Below the pieces are notes generated by a model that was not told the DNA's origin, did no database searches, and saw only the letters and a list, made by a program, of their open reading frames with translations. Both the position numbers and the translations under genes were made by a program. From assembly GCA_041917055.1 (NCBI GenBank), contig JAYRYJ010000002.1, positions 1 to 64,000 on the forward strand: a DNA stretch of 64,000 nt. Reading direction: 5' to 3'. The DNA is from Pseudaquidulcibacter sp041917055. Its GTDB lineage: Bacteria; Pseudomonadota; Alphaproteobacteria; Caulobacterales; Aquidulcibacteraceae. Positions 1-8,161 of the stretch are shown piece by piece. Every line of letters starts with the position of its first letter. The stretch's first letter is position 1.

Positions 1-398
1 CTAGAATCGGCATTATGGCAATGGGTTCAACTTTTGGCACTTTGGAAGTTGGGTTTGAAAGATTTGCTTCGGAATGCGGCGCGGCGCGCTTAATTAAACT
101 TCGGGTTTTCCGACCATTGCCAAAACAGGCAATTATTGATGCGGTGCACGGCCTTGATGAATTGATTGTCATTGATCGCGCCATTTCGCCCGGTATGGGC
201 GGCATTTTGGGTTGTGAGATAAAGGCGGCGCTTTCAGGTATGAAAAAAGCACCGAAAATTCATAATTTCGCCCTCGGCCTCGGTGGGCGCGATATTCAAG
301 ATAGTGTCTATCGCGAATTAATGAGTGCCATTAAAACCGAAAATCCTAATTTCATTCTTGACGCTGATTTGGAAAAATTATTGCCGGAGGATAGATAA
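1..398 (+). CDS. porA: 2-oxoacid:ferredoxin oxidoreductase alpha subunit, C-terminal part
   Basis: The window opens inside this gene: codons before the first internal ATG (position 15) stay open and continue the protein, so the N-terminus lies outside. The visible ~130 residues match the end of PorA-type subunits: a GSTFGTLEVG stretch, the RVFRPLP segment, the ELIVIDR strand and an IHNFALGLGGRD ending. In the family this subunit forms part of the enzyme that oxidises pyruvate or another 2-oxoacid to the acyl-CoA, passing electrons to ferredoxin. The stop overlaps the ATG of porB by one base, so the two are translationally coupled. Substrate specificity cannot be read from this fragment. Confidence 0.85.
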   Translation, partial: RIGIMAMGSTFGTLEVGFERFASECGAARLIKLRVFRPLPKQAIIDAVHGLDELIVIDRAISPGMGGILGCEIKAALSGMKKAPKIHNFALGLGGRDIQDSVYRELMSAIKTENPNFILDADLEKLLPEDR

Positions 399-1459
399 TG
401 AGTGAAAATCCTTCCCGCCTCGATGAATTACGCGCCAAATTCGGGCGCGAAATCGAAGAAATCCCCGAAAAACCTATCGCCGAACGCCGCACTCATGATC
501 AACAAGTACGCTTTCGCGGACTTGAAAGCGGTCACCGTGCCTGCCAAGGCTGTGGCGAGGCATTAGCGGCACGCCTTGTGATGGAGGCCGCAGGGCCCGA
601 TGTCATGGTTGCCAATGCCACTGGCTGTTTAGAAGTTTTCACAACGCCTTGGCCGCAATCGGCATGGCGTGTGCCTTGGGTGCATTCATTGTTTGAAAAT
701 GCCTCGGCAATTGCATCGGGCATGGAAGCGGCAATGAAAGCCAAAGGCAAGAATACCAAGGTTTTGGCATTTGGTGGCGATGGCGCAACTTATGACATTG
801 GTTTTCAATCTTTATCAGGAATGCTCGAACGCTATCACAATGTATTATATGTGTGCTTTGACAATGAAGCCTATATGAATACAGGTATTCAGCGTTCATC
901 ATCCACGCCCCACGCCGCAAGCACAACCACTTCGCCGGCGGGAAAAGCGCGAATGGGAAAGCGCCATCTTAAAAAAGACCTTTTGTCCATTATTGCGTCA
1001 CACCATATTCCTTATGCGGCGTCGGCTTCTGTCGCTTACCCAACTGACTTACAGCGCAAGATTCGCTATGCGATGGGCATTGATGGCCCGACTTTTATTG
1101 TCGTTCATAGCCCCTGTCCGCTTGGTTGGTCACATGCCTCTGACGAAACCATTGAGGTCGCAAGGCGCGCCGTTGAATGCGGGCTTTTCCCAATTGTTGA
1201 GATTGAACGCGGTTCGGTTTCAAATGTAATGCCAATTCGCAAGCCGCGCCCGGTTGGTGATTATTTGCAAATGCAGGGGCGTTTCCGGCATTTATTCAAT
1301 AATACTGATTCGCGCGCCCAAAAGGAACGCGAACACCTTCAGGCTTTGGCAGATTTTAATATAGAGCATTACGGCCTTAATGGCGAAAACGAAGATGAAG
1401 CCGATACCAAGGGTGTTTCATTCGTTTCGCGCGGCGGCAGTATGAAGAAGGGAGTTTGA
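398..1459 (+). CDS. porB: 2-oxoacid:ferredoxin oxidoreductase beta subunit (TPP and Fe-S binding)
   Basis: A 353-residue protein preceded by a good ribosome site (CCGGAGG, 384-390). Cys49 and Cys52 (ACQGCGE), Cys77 (NATGC) and Cys240 (HSPCPLGW) fit the four ligands of the [4Fe-4S] cluster next to thiamine diphosphate in PorB. The TPP fold is visible as GGDG at 126-129 and FDNEAYMNTG at 154-163, which together bind Mg-TPP. It partners PorA encoded just upstream. The last ~60 residues (EHYGLNGENEDEAD and after) are poorly conserved and acidic. Pyruvate is the usual substrate, but another 2-oxoacid cannot be excluded. Confidence 0.92.
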   Translation: MSENPSRLDELRAKFGREIEEIPEKPIAERRTHDQQVRFRGLESGHRACQGCGEALAARLVMEAAGPDVMVANATGCLEVFTTPWPQSAWRVPWVHSLFENASAIASGMEAAMKAKGKNTKVLAFGGDGATYDIGFQSLSGMLERYHNVLYVCFDNEAYMNTGIQRSSSTPHAASTTTSPAGKARMGKRHLKKDLLSIIASHHIPYAASASVAYPTDLQRKIRYAMGIDGPTFIVVHSPCPLGWSHASDETIEVARRAVECGLFPIVEIERGSVSNVMPIRKPRPVGDYLQMQGRFRHLFNNTDSRAQKEREHLQALADFNIEHYGLNGENEDEADTKGVSFVSRGGSMKKGV

Positions 1460-1461
1460 AA

Positions 1462-3150
1462 ATGCCACAATTAACACGCGGCGCATTTGCCCTTCCCGGA
1501 ACTTCATTGAATTTCAAAACCGGAAATTGGCGTTCGACCGTCAAACCGTCTCATTATCATTTCAAAGCGCCATGCCATGCCGCCTGCCCCGCAGGTGAAG
1601 ATCAACAGGCTTGGCTTGCGGAATTACAAGATAATCACCCCCACAAAGCGTGGTTAAAATTGGTTGAGGCCAATCCAATGCCATCCGTCACGGGGCGGGT
1701 ATGTCCGCACCCGTGTGAAACTGCGTGCAATCGCAAAGATATTGAAGGCGCGGTCGCGATTCATAATGTCGAAAGATGGTTGGGTGACGAAGCCGCGATA
1801 CATAATTGGGAATATGAAATCGATTCCCCTAAAGCCGATGCCAAAACCGTGGCAATAATTGGCGCGGGCCCTGGTGGAATATCTGCGGCCTATCATTTAG
1901 TTCGCCTTGGTATAAAAGCCGAAATTTATGAAGCCGCACCCGAAGCAGGCGGCCTTTTGCGATCGGCAATTCCGCCGACACGTTTACCGCGCGATGTTTT
2001 GGATAAGGAATTAAACCGTATTCTGTCCCTCCCTGGCATTAAACTTAATACTAGAATGCGTTTGGGGCGCGATGTTACAATTGACGGCCTTTTGAAAACC
2101 CATGCGGCGGTGATTTTGGGTGTCGGTTGCGGCAAAGGAAAACATTGGGACATTGGCGGGGCATTGCCAAGCAGTTTCCATGAAGGCTTAGATTTACTTC
2201 GCGAATTTATGGATCACGGAAAATTTCCCGAAGCCAATAATGTGATTGTGCACGGCGGCGGCAATACCGCAATTGATTTATGTCGTTTAATGAAACGAAG
2301 TGGCGTTCAGAATGTAACTTTGGTTACAGCATCCGGCCTTCCCGGCCCCGAAACTGATGCCGATGATATAATAAATGTTGTGCCGCGCGAATTAGAAGAG
2401 GCAATCGAAGAAGGCATTAATATAATACCGCATGCCACAGTAAAGCGCCTAATAATGAAAGGCAGCCGCACAACAGGTATTGAAATTGTTTCGCTTAAGA
2501 AAATCCCTGATGAAAAAGGCCGCAAAAAACGGGTCGAGTTTTTTGGGACTGAAAGAATTATGGATGCCGATATGGTTATTCCATGCATAGGTGAAATGGT
2601 CGATGCTTTTGGGCTTGAAGGGGTTTTGAGCGGCAATTACCTTAAAGCCAAAGACGAATTTTGTGGCCTTGAGCGCGAAAATGTCTATGCTATCGGTGAT
2701 GCGCGCGGTGACAGGGGCACGGTTGCCGAGGCGATTGGTGATGGCCGCAAAGCCGCAATAGCAATTGCCGCGCGCCTTAATGGTTTTGAGCCGCAAAGCG
2801 ACACGCGCCAGACCATGCAATATAATGGCCTAAATTCCATTTATTATGCACCTGCAAATCGCCTTAAAGCGCCGAAATTACCAACCGAAGAACGCGACTT
2901 TGAAAAAGAAATTGAAGGCGATATTGGCCTGCAAAATGCAATTCGTGAGGCAAATCGCTGTTTAAGTTGCGGCAATTGCATGGCCTGCGACAATTGTTGG
3001 GCAATGTGCCCCGATAATGCGGTGATTAAACTAAACCATTTTGCCAAAGACGGTTCGCACTATGTCTTTGACCTTGATTATTGCAAGGGTTGCGGCATCT
3101 GCGCCAAAGAATGCCCGACAGGGTTTATTCAAATGGTGAAAGAGGAATAG
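1462..3150 (+). CDS. GltD-like FAD/NAD(P) oxidoreductase fused to a C-terminal 2[4Fe-4S] ferredoxin
   Basis: I place the start at ATG 1462 (562 residues) because AAGGGAG at 1448-1454 sits 7 bases upstream; a TTG at 1456 would also read in frame. Order of domains: an N-terminal cysteine-rich Fer4_20-type region (CHAACPAG, then CPHPCETACNRKDIE), an FAD-binding Rossmann motif (GAGPGGISAAYH), an NAD(P)-binding motif (HGGGNTAIDL), a second FAD segment (YAIGDARGDRGTVAEAIGDG), then a ferredoxin domain with CLSCGNCMACDNC...CP and CKGCGICAKECP. This layout resembles the small subunit of glutamate synthase and NfnB-type proteins. Sitting directly behind porAB, it probably moves electrons between NAD(P)H and the oxidoreductase through its own ferredoxin domain; that role is inferred from context. 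Confidence 0.85.
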   Translation: MPQLTRGAFALPGTSLNFKTGNWRSTVKPSHYHFKAPCHAACPAGEDQQAWLAELQDNHPHKAWLKLVEANPMPSVTGRVCPHPCETACNRKDIEGAVAIHNVERWLGDEAAIHNWEYEIDSPKADAKTVAIIGAGPGGISAAYHLVRLGIKAEIYEAAPEAGGLLRSAIPPTRLPRDVLDKELNRILSLPGIKLNTRMRLGRDVTIDGLLKTHAAVILGVGCGKGKHWDIGGALPSSFHEGLDLLREFMDHGKFPEANNVIVHGGGNTAIDLCRLMKRSGVQNVTLVTASGLPGPETDADDIINVVPRELEEAIEEGINIIPHATVKRLIMKGSRTTGIEIVSLKKIPDEKGRKKRVEFFGTERIMDADMVIPCIGEMVDAFGLEGVLSGNYLKAKDEFCGLERENVYAIGDARGDRGTVAEAIGDGRKAAIAIAARLNGFEPQSDTRQTMQYNGLNSIYYAPANRLKAPKLPTEERDFEKEIEGDIGLQNAIREANRCLSCGNCMACDNCWAMCPDNAVIKLNHFAKDGSHYVFDLDYCKGCGICAKECPTGFIQMVKEE

Positions 3151-3573
3151 TCACGAATGAATATAGGCGCGCATTGCATCTGCTTCGGCAATGACGGCAT
3201 CGATTTGCGCCTTAACCAAGTCACCGATTGAGACAATACCGACCAAAACGCTGCCTTCAAGAACCGGAAGGTGGCGAATGCGGCGGTCTGTCATTCTAGC
3301 AAGTGCCATATCGATAGAATCAGACGGTGTGGCGGTTTCCAAATTCGTGCTCATGGCATTATTGACCAGCGAGTCCAAAGCCGCACCGCCGCTTTTAGCA
3401 CATATACGGACAATATCACGTTCGGAAATAATGCCGACCAAGCCATTATCGACGACTGGCAAAGCACCGATTTTCTTTTCATACAAAAGTTCGGCGGCGT
3501 GTTTCAAAGTTTTGTCGGGGCTTATAGTTAAAACCGCACCCGAACGCTTTGCAAGAATCTGGCTAATGTTCAT
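3151..3573 (-). CDS. CBS-domain pair protein
   Basis: A 140-residue protein made almost wholly of two CBS motifs (roughly residues 5-58 and 68-125, with GALPVVDNGLVGIISERD and RHLPVLEGSVLVGIVS). Such small tandem-CBS (Bateman) proteins bind adenine nucleotides and act as energy sensors or regulators; the partner is not known here. The start at 3573 is chosen because GGAGGGA lies just upstream of that ATG, while an earlier ATG at 3603 has no such site. The stop codon abuts the stop of the convergent oxidoreductase gene with no spacer, so the two transcripts must overlap at their 3' ends. Confidence 0.85.
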   Translation of the reverse strand: MNISQILAKRSGAVLTISPDKTLKHAAELLYEKKIGALPVVDNGLVGIISERDIVRICAKSGGAALDSLVNNAMSTNLETATPSDSIDMALARMTDRRIRHLPVLEGSVLVGIVSIGDLVKAQIDAVIAEADAMRAYIHS

Positions 3574-3864
3574 TATTCCCTCCAAACTTGTTTTGACAGA
3601 CAATGCCTCAAAAAATCAAATTTACAATGATTTTTTGCGATTTTCGAAATTTATCAAAAATTAACCATGCGAGTTTCGCGGAAATTTACTGTTTCCCATT
3701 AGTATTCTCTTGAGTCAAAAGGATTCGTGCGCCTAAAATGGGCGCTTTGCAAAAAATTTGCGGGGCACAAAAGTGTTGGTGAGAATTGAAATCGGCGTAA
3801 ATGCTATGAGCGGGGAATATATTTCCACCGCCAATCTAGCGTGCGCACCGATTGGAGGCCGAAA
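3574..3864. other. Divergent intergenic region between the CBS gene and the flagellin operon
   Basis: About 290 bases with no credible gene. It carries a TTAACCAT motif (3661-3668), two GANTC sites close together (3712-3716 and 3722-3726) and, just before the first flagellin ATG, a strong ribosome site GGAGG at 3854-3858. No convincing sigma-54 promoter is present, although flagellin genes often use one. If transcription starts near the TTAACCAT motif the leader would be about 170 bases long. Confidence 0.4.
3661..3668 (+). promoter_or_regulatory. Possible CtrA half-site (TTAACCAT)
   Basis: TTAACCAT matches the form of CtrA site described in flagellar and cell-cycle promoters of Caulobacter relatives. 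It lies about 200 bases before the first flagellin gene and 88 bases before the divergent CBS gene, so either could be the target. An eight-base match in A+T-rich DNA can arise by chance; the same motif in reverse occurs upstream of hfaA (7562-7569). Confidence 0.3.
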
Positions 3865-4776
3865 ATGATAGCGGGCCTTAATTCCTCCCTTAGCCTTGCA
3901 ATGCGCACTGCAGATCGCGCCAACAAAACCATCGACAAAATGGCAAACCAAATCGCGACCGGAAAGAAAGTTGCATTGGTTAAAGATGACGGTGCAGCAT
4001 GGGTAAGAAGTGCCGCAATCAATTCTGACAGAATTCGTCACCAAACCGTCGCCGACCAAATGCACCGCGTCAATGCCATTCAAGACGTCTCTATCGCCTC
4101 AATGGACGGATTTTTAGAAGCGACTATTAAAGGCCGCGAACTGGTTATCCGCGCAATTGATGCAATTAATAATGGTGGAAACCGTGCCGCTATTCAGGCC
4201 GAACATGCCCAAGTCGCGCTTTCTATGGACACTATCGCACCAAATGCAGTGGTTGATGGCATTTCATACCTTGCTGCACACGTTTACAGCCCGACAGTCA
4301 CCATTAATTCAATCGGCACAACCGCACCCTATGTTTGGGGCACACAGCCTTTTGCGTCTGATTCTGAATATGATGATGCTGTCTTGCAATTGGAAACTTA
4401 TGCAGGCGTTTGGCCTGCTAACCATTTTTCGACATATAATCTGCAAACCGCAAATCTTGCGACTTTGCAGACATATTTGGCGGATTATGATTATTATGTC
4501 GATTGGAATCGCACTCAATCGCAATCATTGGGAATAGTAAGCAAAAATAATGAACGCATCACCGAACGTGCGCAAAAACGTGCGGATGCGTTGGAAGTGT
4601 TTGGTGAAAAACTGACCGATGCAGATATGGGTAAAGCGTCAAAAGAATATGAAATGGCGCAAACGCGGCAACAACTTGCATATCAGACGGTGAAAAATGC
4701 GATTGCAGCCTATTCGAATAAAGCCAATGGTCTTCTAAGCAACGTTCTTAATACTCAAAGGAGTGTCAGGGCATGA
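3865..4776 (+). CDS. Flagellin, first of three tandem copies
   Basis: A 303-residue protein starting MIAGLNSSLS at ATG 3865, six bases after GGAGG; an upstream in-frame GTG (3841) is less likely because the other two copies start at the matching methionine. The N-terminal D0/D1 helix shows RTADRANKTIDKMANQIATG followed by KKVALVKDDGAAW, the equivalent of the flagellin SGLRINSAKDDAAG block. The C-terminal helix ends LTDADMGKASKEYEMAQTRQ and then QLAYQTVKNAIAAY. The centre (about 110-220) is variable and rich in Tyr and Trp, as expected for surface-exposed domains. Exported by the flagellar type III apparatus to build the filament. Overlaps the next flagellin by ATGA. Confidence 0.9.
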   Translation: MIAGLNSSLSLAMRTADRANKTIDKMANQIATGKKVALVKDDGAAWVRSAAINSDRIRHQTVADQMHRVNAIQDVSIASMDGFLEATIKGRELVIRAIDAINNGGNRAAIQAEHAQVALSMDTIAPNAVVDGISYLAAHVYSPTVTINSIGTTAPYVWGTQPFASDSEYDDAVLQLETYAGVWPANHFSTYNLQTANLATLQTYLADYDYYVDWNRTQSQSLGIVSKNNERITERAQKRADALEVFGEKLTDADMGKASKEYEMAQTRQQLAYQTVKNAIAAYSNKANGLLSNVLNTQRSVRA

Positions 4777-5669
4777 TTTCTGGTCTTGGTTCATCTTCAG
4801 TTTCTTTAGCCTTGCGCACCGCGCAACGTGCTGAAAAGACTGTTGCTAAGACCACAGAACAAATCGCGACAGGTAAAAAGGTCAATTCAGTCAAGGATGA
4901 TGGGGCCGCCTATGCACGTTCGACTGCTTTAAAAAGCCAAAAAGCAGGAATCGAAGCGCGGGGAGATTTGATTGCCATTCTCAAAACCGCATCCGAACAG
5001 CAAATGGCAGGTGACACAGTAACTATGGAGCTTTTTGCTCAGGCACGGGAAAAAATCCTTGCCGCAAAAGGTTTTGATATTGGCTCTTCTAATCGCCAAG
5101 CCTTACAAAAGGAATTTGACGCGATTGTTGCTCAAATTGATATACCGACAAATACTGACGGCACACTAACCGGAAGCTATAATTTTTGGGGTGCCGCTGG
5201 TTGGGGCGTCGAACCGAATGCTGCAGACCCAATACTTTCACAAAACGCCATTTGGTTTCACTATGCCGGAGGCGTTGGCGCATGGTGGAATAGCCAAAGT
5301 GTAAATGGTGTCGCGTTCAAAAACAATAATTTAGTGACTGCTACTAATGTGCAATTAGATGCACTGCTAAGTTATGCCGATGCAATGGTTGTGAATTATC
5401 GCGATTCCTATTTGCAATGGGCGGCAAGTGATCAAAAGTGGTTGGAAGATATTTCAAATTCAGATTCTTTATCCTTGGACAATATCGACAAGGCAATCTC
5501 TTCCCTAACCGATGCCGATATGGGTAAGGTTTCAAAAGAATATGAAATGGCACAAACGCGCCAAAATCTTGCCTATCAAACTGTTAGAAATGCCATAACT
5601 CAATACGGCAATGTTGCGTCAGGCCTATTAAATAATGTGATGGGCACTCAAAGGAGTGTCATGGCATGA
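4773..5669 (+). CDS. Flagellin, second of three tandem copies
   Basis: A 298-residue paralogue starting MISGLGSSSVSLALRTAQ. The start ATG shares its last bases with the stop of the first copy (ATGA overlap), with AAAGGAGTG a few bases before, so translation is coupled. N-terminal (QIATGKKVNSVKDDGAAYAR) and C-terminal (LTDADMGKVSKEYEMAQTRQ) helices are close to those of its neighbours, while the middle segment (about 95-230) is different and Trp-rich. It probably forms part of a multi-flagellin filament, as is common in alphaproteobacteria. Confidence 0.9.
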   Translation: MISGLGSSSVSLALRTAQRAEKTVAKTTEQIATGKKVNSVKDDGAAYARSTALKSQKAGIEARGDLIAILKTASEQQMAGDTVTMELFAQAREKILAAKGFDIGSSNRQALQKEFDAIVAQIDIPTNTDGTLTGSYNFWGAAGWGVEPNAADPILSQNAIWFHYAGGVGAWWNSQSVNGVAFKNNNLVTATNVQLDALLSYADAMVVNYRDSYLQWAASDQKWLEDISNSDSLSLDNIDKAISSLTDADMGKVSKEYEMAQTRQNLAYQTVRNAITQYGNVASGLLNNVMGTQRSVMA

Positions 5670-6547
5670 TTTCGGGTCTTGGTTCATCAATTTCCTTGGC
5701 AATGCGCACCGCAGAGCGCGCAAACAAAACCATGGATAAAATGGCGACCCAAATCGCGACCGGAAAGAAAGTTGCAAACGTTAAAGATGATGGTGCGAGC
5801 TATGTAATATCGACATCGCTTAAATCCCGAGCATCAGAACTTGAAACAAAATCTTCGATGATTGATCAAGCAATTGGCATGAATCAAATGCCGATTCTTA
5901 GTGGCGCGCACGCCGCAGAAATGGCAGCTAGTCTCCGTGACATAGTTTTGTCTGCTATTGCGAATGCCTCGAGTGCCAATTCCAGAACCCAGCTCGCAAA
6001 TGAATTTCTAAATCAATTGCAGACCGCCGAAGTAGGACAACAGAATTTTATCAATAATATGTCAACCGACGGTGTTTTTTGGTCAAATGATCAGTCGGAT
6101 TCATTTGGCACTTGGTTCCTTCCATTTGCCAATCAGTCTGATATGGCGGACTTAAGGCTGCGACGCGGTGCATGGCTTTTTTACACCTCTTATAGCGGTT
6201 ATGCCGCTGATATTCAGGCGGGAAATGTCGCAAATCTTACTGCTTTGGTTACGACTTTGAACAATTCGATCGACTCTTATAGCAAGGCAAGTATGGTTGC
6301 GGCATCTGAAAACTGGCAAATGGAAAACCGGAAAGAGTTTTTCAATAATGCAAGTGACAGTTTGCGAAATTCTGCCGAAAACCTAACCGATGCTGATATG
6401 GGCAAAGTTTCAAAAGAATATGAAATGGCGCAGACGCGACAAAGTTTGGCGTATCAGACAGTTCGCAACGCGATTGCCGCTTATTCGAATAAGGCCACAA
6501 GCCTTTTGAATAATGTGATGAGCACTCAAAGAAATGTTAGCGCCTAA
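5666..6547 (+). CDS. Flagellin, third of three tandem copies
   Basis: A 293-residue paralogue, again overlapping its neighbour by ATGA and with the same AAAGGAGTGTCA ribosome-site context. N-terminus MISGLGSSISLAMRTAERAN then KTMDKMATQIATGKKVANVK; C-terminus LTDADMGKVSKEYEMAQTRQ. The central region has a distinct sequence containing several Trp and Phe. Its last 11 bases overlap the end of the convergent rhomboid gene. No other flagellar gene is in the window. Confidence 0.9.
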   Translation: MISGLGSSISLAMRTAERANKTMDKMATQIATGKKVANVKDDGASYVISTSLKSRASELETKSSMIDQAIGMNQMPILSGAHAAEMAASLRDIVLSAIANASSANSRTQLANEFLNQLQTAEVGQQNFINNMSTDGVFWSNDQSDSFGTWFLPFANQSDMADLRLRRGAWLFYTSYSGYAADIQAGNVANLTALVTTLNNSIDSYSKASMVAASENWQMENRKEFFNNASDSLRNSAENLTDADMGKVSKEYEMAQTRQSLAYQTVRNAIAAYSNKATSLLNNVMSTQRNVSA

Positions 6548-7295
6548 ACCGAACTAATTTCCACATTATTGGATACGCGATCGCACCGAAAATGAAGCCT
6601 ATCAAATGCGCTTCCCATGCAATCGCGACAAAACCTGCGTTGCGCGCAATCGCTGCACCTATAACATTTACCAAAATGAAAACAACAATCGCGCCGCCAA
6701 TTAATGAAACAACGCGCTTTTTATCCGGTATCATTTTATAGGCGGCCCACAAAAATGCGGCATAAATTCCGCTTATTGAACCCGATGCGCCCATCAATAA
6801 ATATTCGCGGCCTTTGTTCATAAGGGCAAATCCCAATGCACCCGCCGCACCACTACCAAGGAAAATGAAAGTGAAGGCTAAGGCTGCTATAAGTTTTTGT
6901 TTCCAAAAACCTTTTGCCAGGCTCATTTGCCTAATATTCAAAGGATTGGCATTATTGACCAATCCGATTTCGGCAATCGGCCCCGCCTGTAACAGCATTC
7001 CGGAATTCATTGCCAAATGAAAACCACCCGCGTGCAAAAATTGATAAGCGACGAACTGCCAATAAAACAAAGAGTTCGCCAAAATATTTGAACCATCACC
7101 ATAATCCCTATCGAGATTAAATGCCGATAATTGCACAAAAAGAGAAACGCCGTCGCGGTCTTCATTAATTCGCAAAACATGAACCAATATCATCAAAAGC
7201 AAAATCGCAATCGTGGCAGGCGGCAAATAATTGAAAATCGGCTGCCTTTCGTGCCGTGCTTCAATCTCGATATTACTCTGCGGTTCAATACTCAT
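6537..7295 (-). CDS. Rhomboid-family intramembrane serine protease
   Basis: A 252-residue membrane protein with about six to seven hydrophobic segments. Rhomboid signatures are present: HAGGFHLAMNSG (the HxxxN of TM2), GASGSISG holding the catalytic serine (TM4), and EAHLIGFIFG with the catalytic histidine (TM6). In the family these cleave transmembrane substrates within the bilayer. The N-terminal ~30 residues are cytoplasmic and polar. No obvious ribosome site precedes the ATG at 7295. The gene converges on, and overlaps by 11 bases, the third flagellin; there is no evidence for a functional link. Substrate unknown. Confidence 0.88.
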   Translation of the reverse strand: MSIEPQSNIEIEARHERQPIFNYLPPATIAILLLMILVHVLRINEDRDGVSLFVQLSAFNLDRDYGDGSNILANSLFYWQFVAYQFLHAGGFHLAMNSGMLLQAGPIAEIGLVNNANPLNIRQMSLAKGFWKQKLIAALAFTFIFLGSGAAGALGFALMNKGREYLLMGASGSISGIYAAFLWAAYKMIPDKKRVVSLIGGAIVVFILVNVIGAAIARNAGFVAIAWEAHLIGFIFGAIAYPIMWKLVRFRR

Positions 7296-7473
7296 ATTCG
7301 ATAATTATCAGTTCCGCATCCAAAATGCGACAAATAGAATTGAAAAAAATACAGCGAAAACGGGCGTTTATTTACTTTATTTAAAACACCTTGCCGTAAA
7401 ACTTAAAAATGTGCCGACACTGTTTAGGGTTTGGCAATATTAATTAACAAATACGAGGTTTTATTAGGAAATA

Positions 7474-7488
7474 TTAAAGCATTGTTAA
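7474..7488. promoter_or_regulatory. Possible CtrA box (TTAA-N7-TTAA)
   Basis: TTAA-AGCATTG-TTAA is an exact match to the full CtrA recognition form of Caulobacter relatives. It lies 49 bases upstream of the -24 element of the sigma-54 type promoter for hfaA, a plausible activator distance. Chance occurrence in such A+T-rich DNA is possible, but the operon it precedes is a cell-pole adhesion operon, the kind of gene that cell-cycle regulators control. Confidence 0.45.
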
Positions 7489-7537
7489 ATGTTAAACCCC
7501 TGCATTTTTGCAAAACGCAGAACCGACTTTCAAAATA

Positions 7538-7553
7538 TGGCACGGAATTTGCA
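7538..7553 (+). promoter_or_regulatory. Sigma-54 (RpoN) promoter for hfaABD
   Basis: TGGCACGGAATTTGCA matches the sigma-54 form TGGCACG-N4-TTGCA at every defined base, with the -24 GG and -12 GC correctly spaced by ten bases. Transcription would start near 7563, about 55 bases before the hfaA start. Sigma-54 promoters need an enhancer-binding activator; its site is not identified here. Confidence 0.75.
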
Positions 7554-7618
7554 AGGGTTTTATGGTTAACAGACAAAAGTGCAGATTTTTCCTGTTGAAA
7601 GTCTCGATGGAGTAAATG

Positions 7619-8161
7619 ATGGATATCGCTTTGGACAATGAAATAGGCCTTGAACCGCCGCAAATACTAAGTTTGTCGCGCTTTGCCAAAGCCGCATTCA
7701 TGCTTTCCGGCGCAAGTTTGGTTTGCTGTGCAATTATTGCCGCGCCACAGGCCATGGCGCAAACTGTGCCCGGTTATGCCAACCAATTCCAAGTTGGATA
7801 TGGCACAAACGGTTCATGGGATATGATGACACCATATGACGCCAGAACGCGTGACTTGAATGCAAACCGCGTTGTGGTTGACGGCATTATTATGACTGGC
7901 GATGATTTATCATCTTTACCACTAAGCCTAGTTAATTCGGGTTCTGGCGGCATGGGTTATGCAGGCATCACCGGCTATGCAATTGGCAACCAATTAAACG
8001 TCACAACAACCGGCAGTTTCAACACTGTCGTCGTAAATTCTTCGCAAGTTAACAACGGTAATCAAACCGTCATTATTAATGGTGCTGCGTGCGCCGGAAC
8101 TTGCCCAACCACCACCGGCGAAAGCGCCGAACAAATTCTTAACGGGGGATTGAACTTCTAA
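7619..8161 (+). CDS. hfaA: Holdfast anchoring protein HfaA
   Basis: A 180-residue exported protein. Two adjacent ATGs exist (7616, 7619); the second has the better six-base distance from GGAG at 7609-7612. A long polar N-terminus precedes the hydrophobic segment and an AMAQ cleavage site near residue 48. The mature part has DANNNRVIVDG-like wording (here DLNANRVVVDG) and VVVNSSQVNNGNQTVIINGA, as in HfaA of Caulobacter, which helps attach the polar adhesive holdfast to the cell envelope and behaves as an amyloid-like protein. The stop overlaps the hfaB start (TAATG). The order hfaA-hfaB-hfaD supports the call. Confidence 0.82.
   Translation: MDIALDNEIGLEPPQILSLSRFAKAAFMLSGASLVCCAIIAAPQAMAQTVPGYANQFQVGYGTNGSWDMMTPYDARTRDLNANRVVVDGIIMTGDDLSSLPLSLVNSGSGGMGYAGITGYAIGNQLNVTTTGSFNTVVVNSSQVNNGNQTVIINGAACAGTCPTTTGESAEQILNGGLNF

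Larger units (their letters stand above)
7296..7618. other. Regulatory region upstream of the holdfast operon
   Basis: About 320 bases, strongly A+T-rich, with no credible gene. It separates the divergent rhomboid gene from hfaA. It holds a TTAA-N7-TTAA box (7474-7488), a sigma-54 type promoter (7538-7553), a reversed TTAACCAT motif at 7562-7569 and the hfaA ribosome site GGAG (7609-7612). Confidence 0.6.

Noticed and set aside
3740..3785. GGGGCAC...GTTGG upstream of the flagellins as a sigma-54 promoter
   Set aside because: The distance between GG and the downstream element is wrong and the -12 GC is missing (TTGG instead of TTGC).
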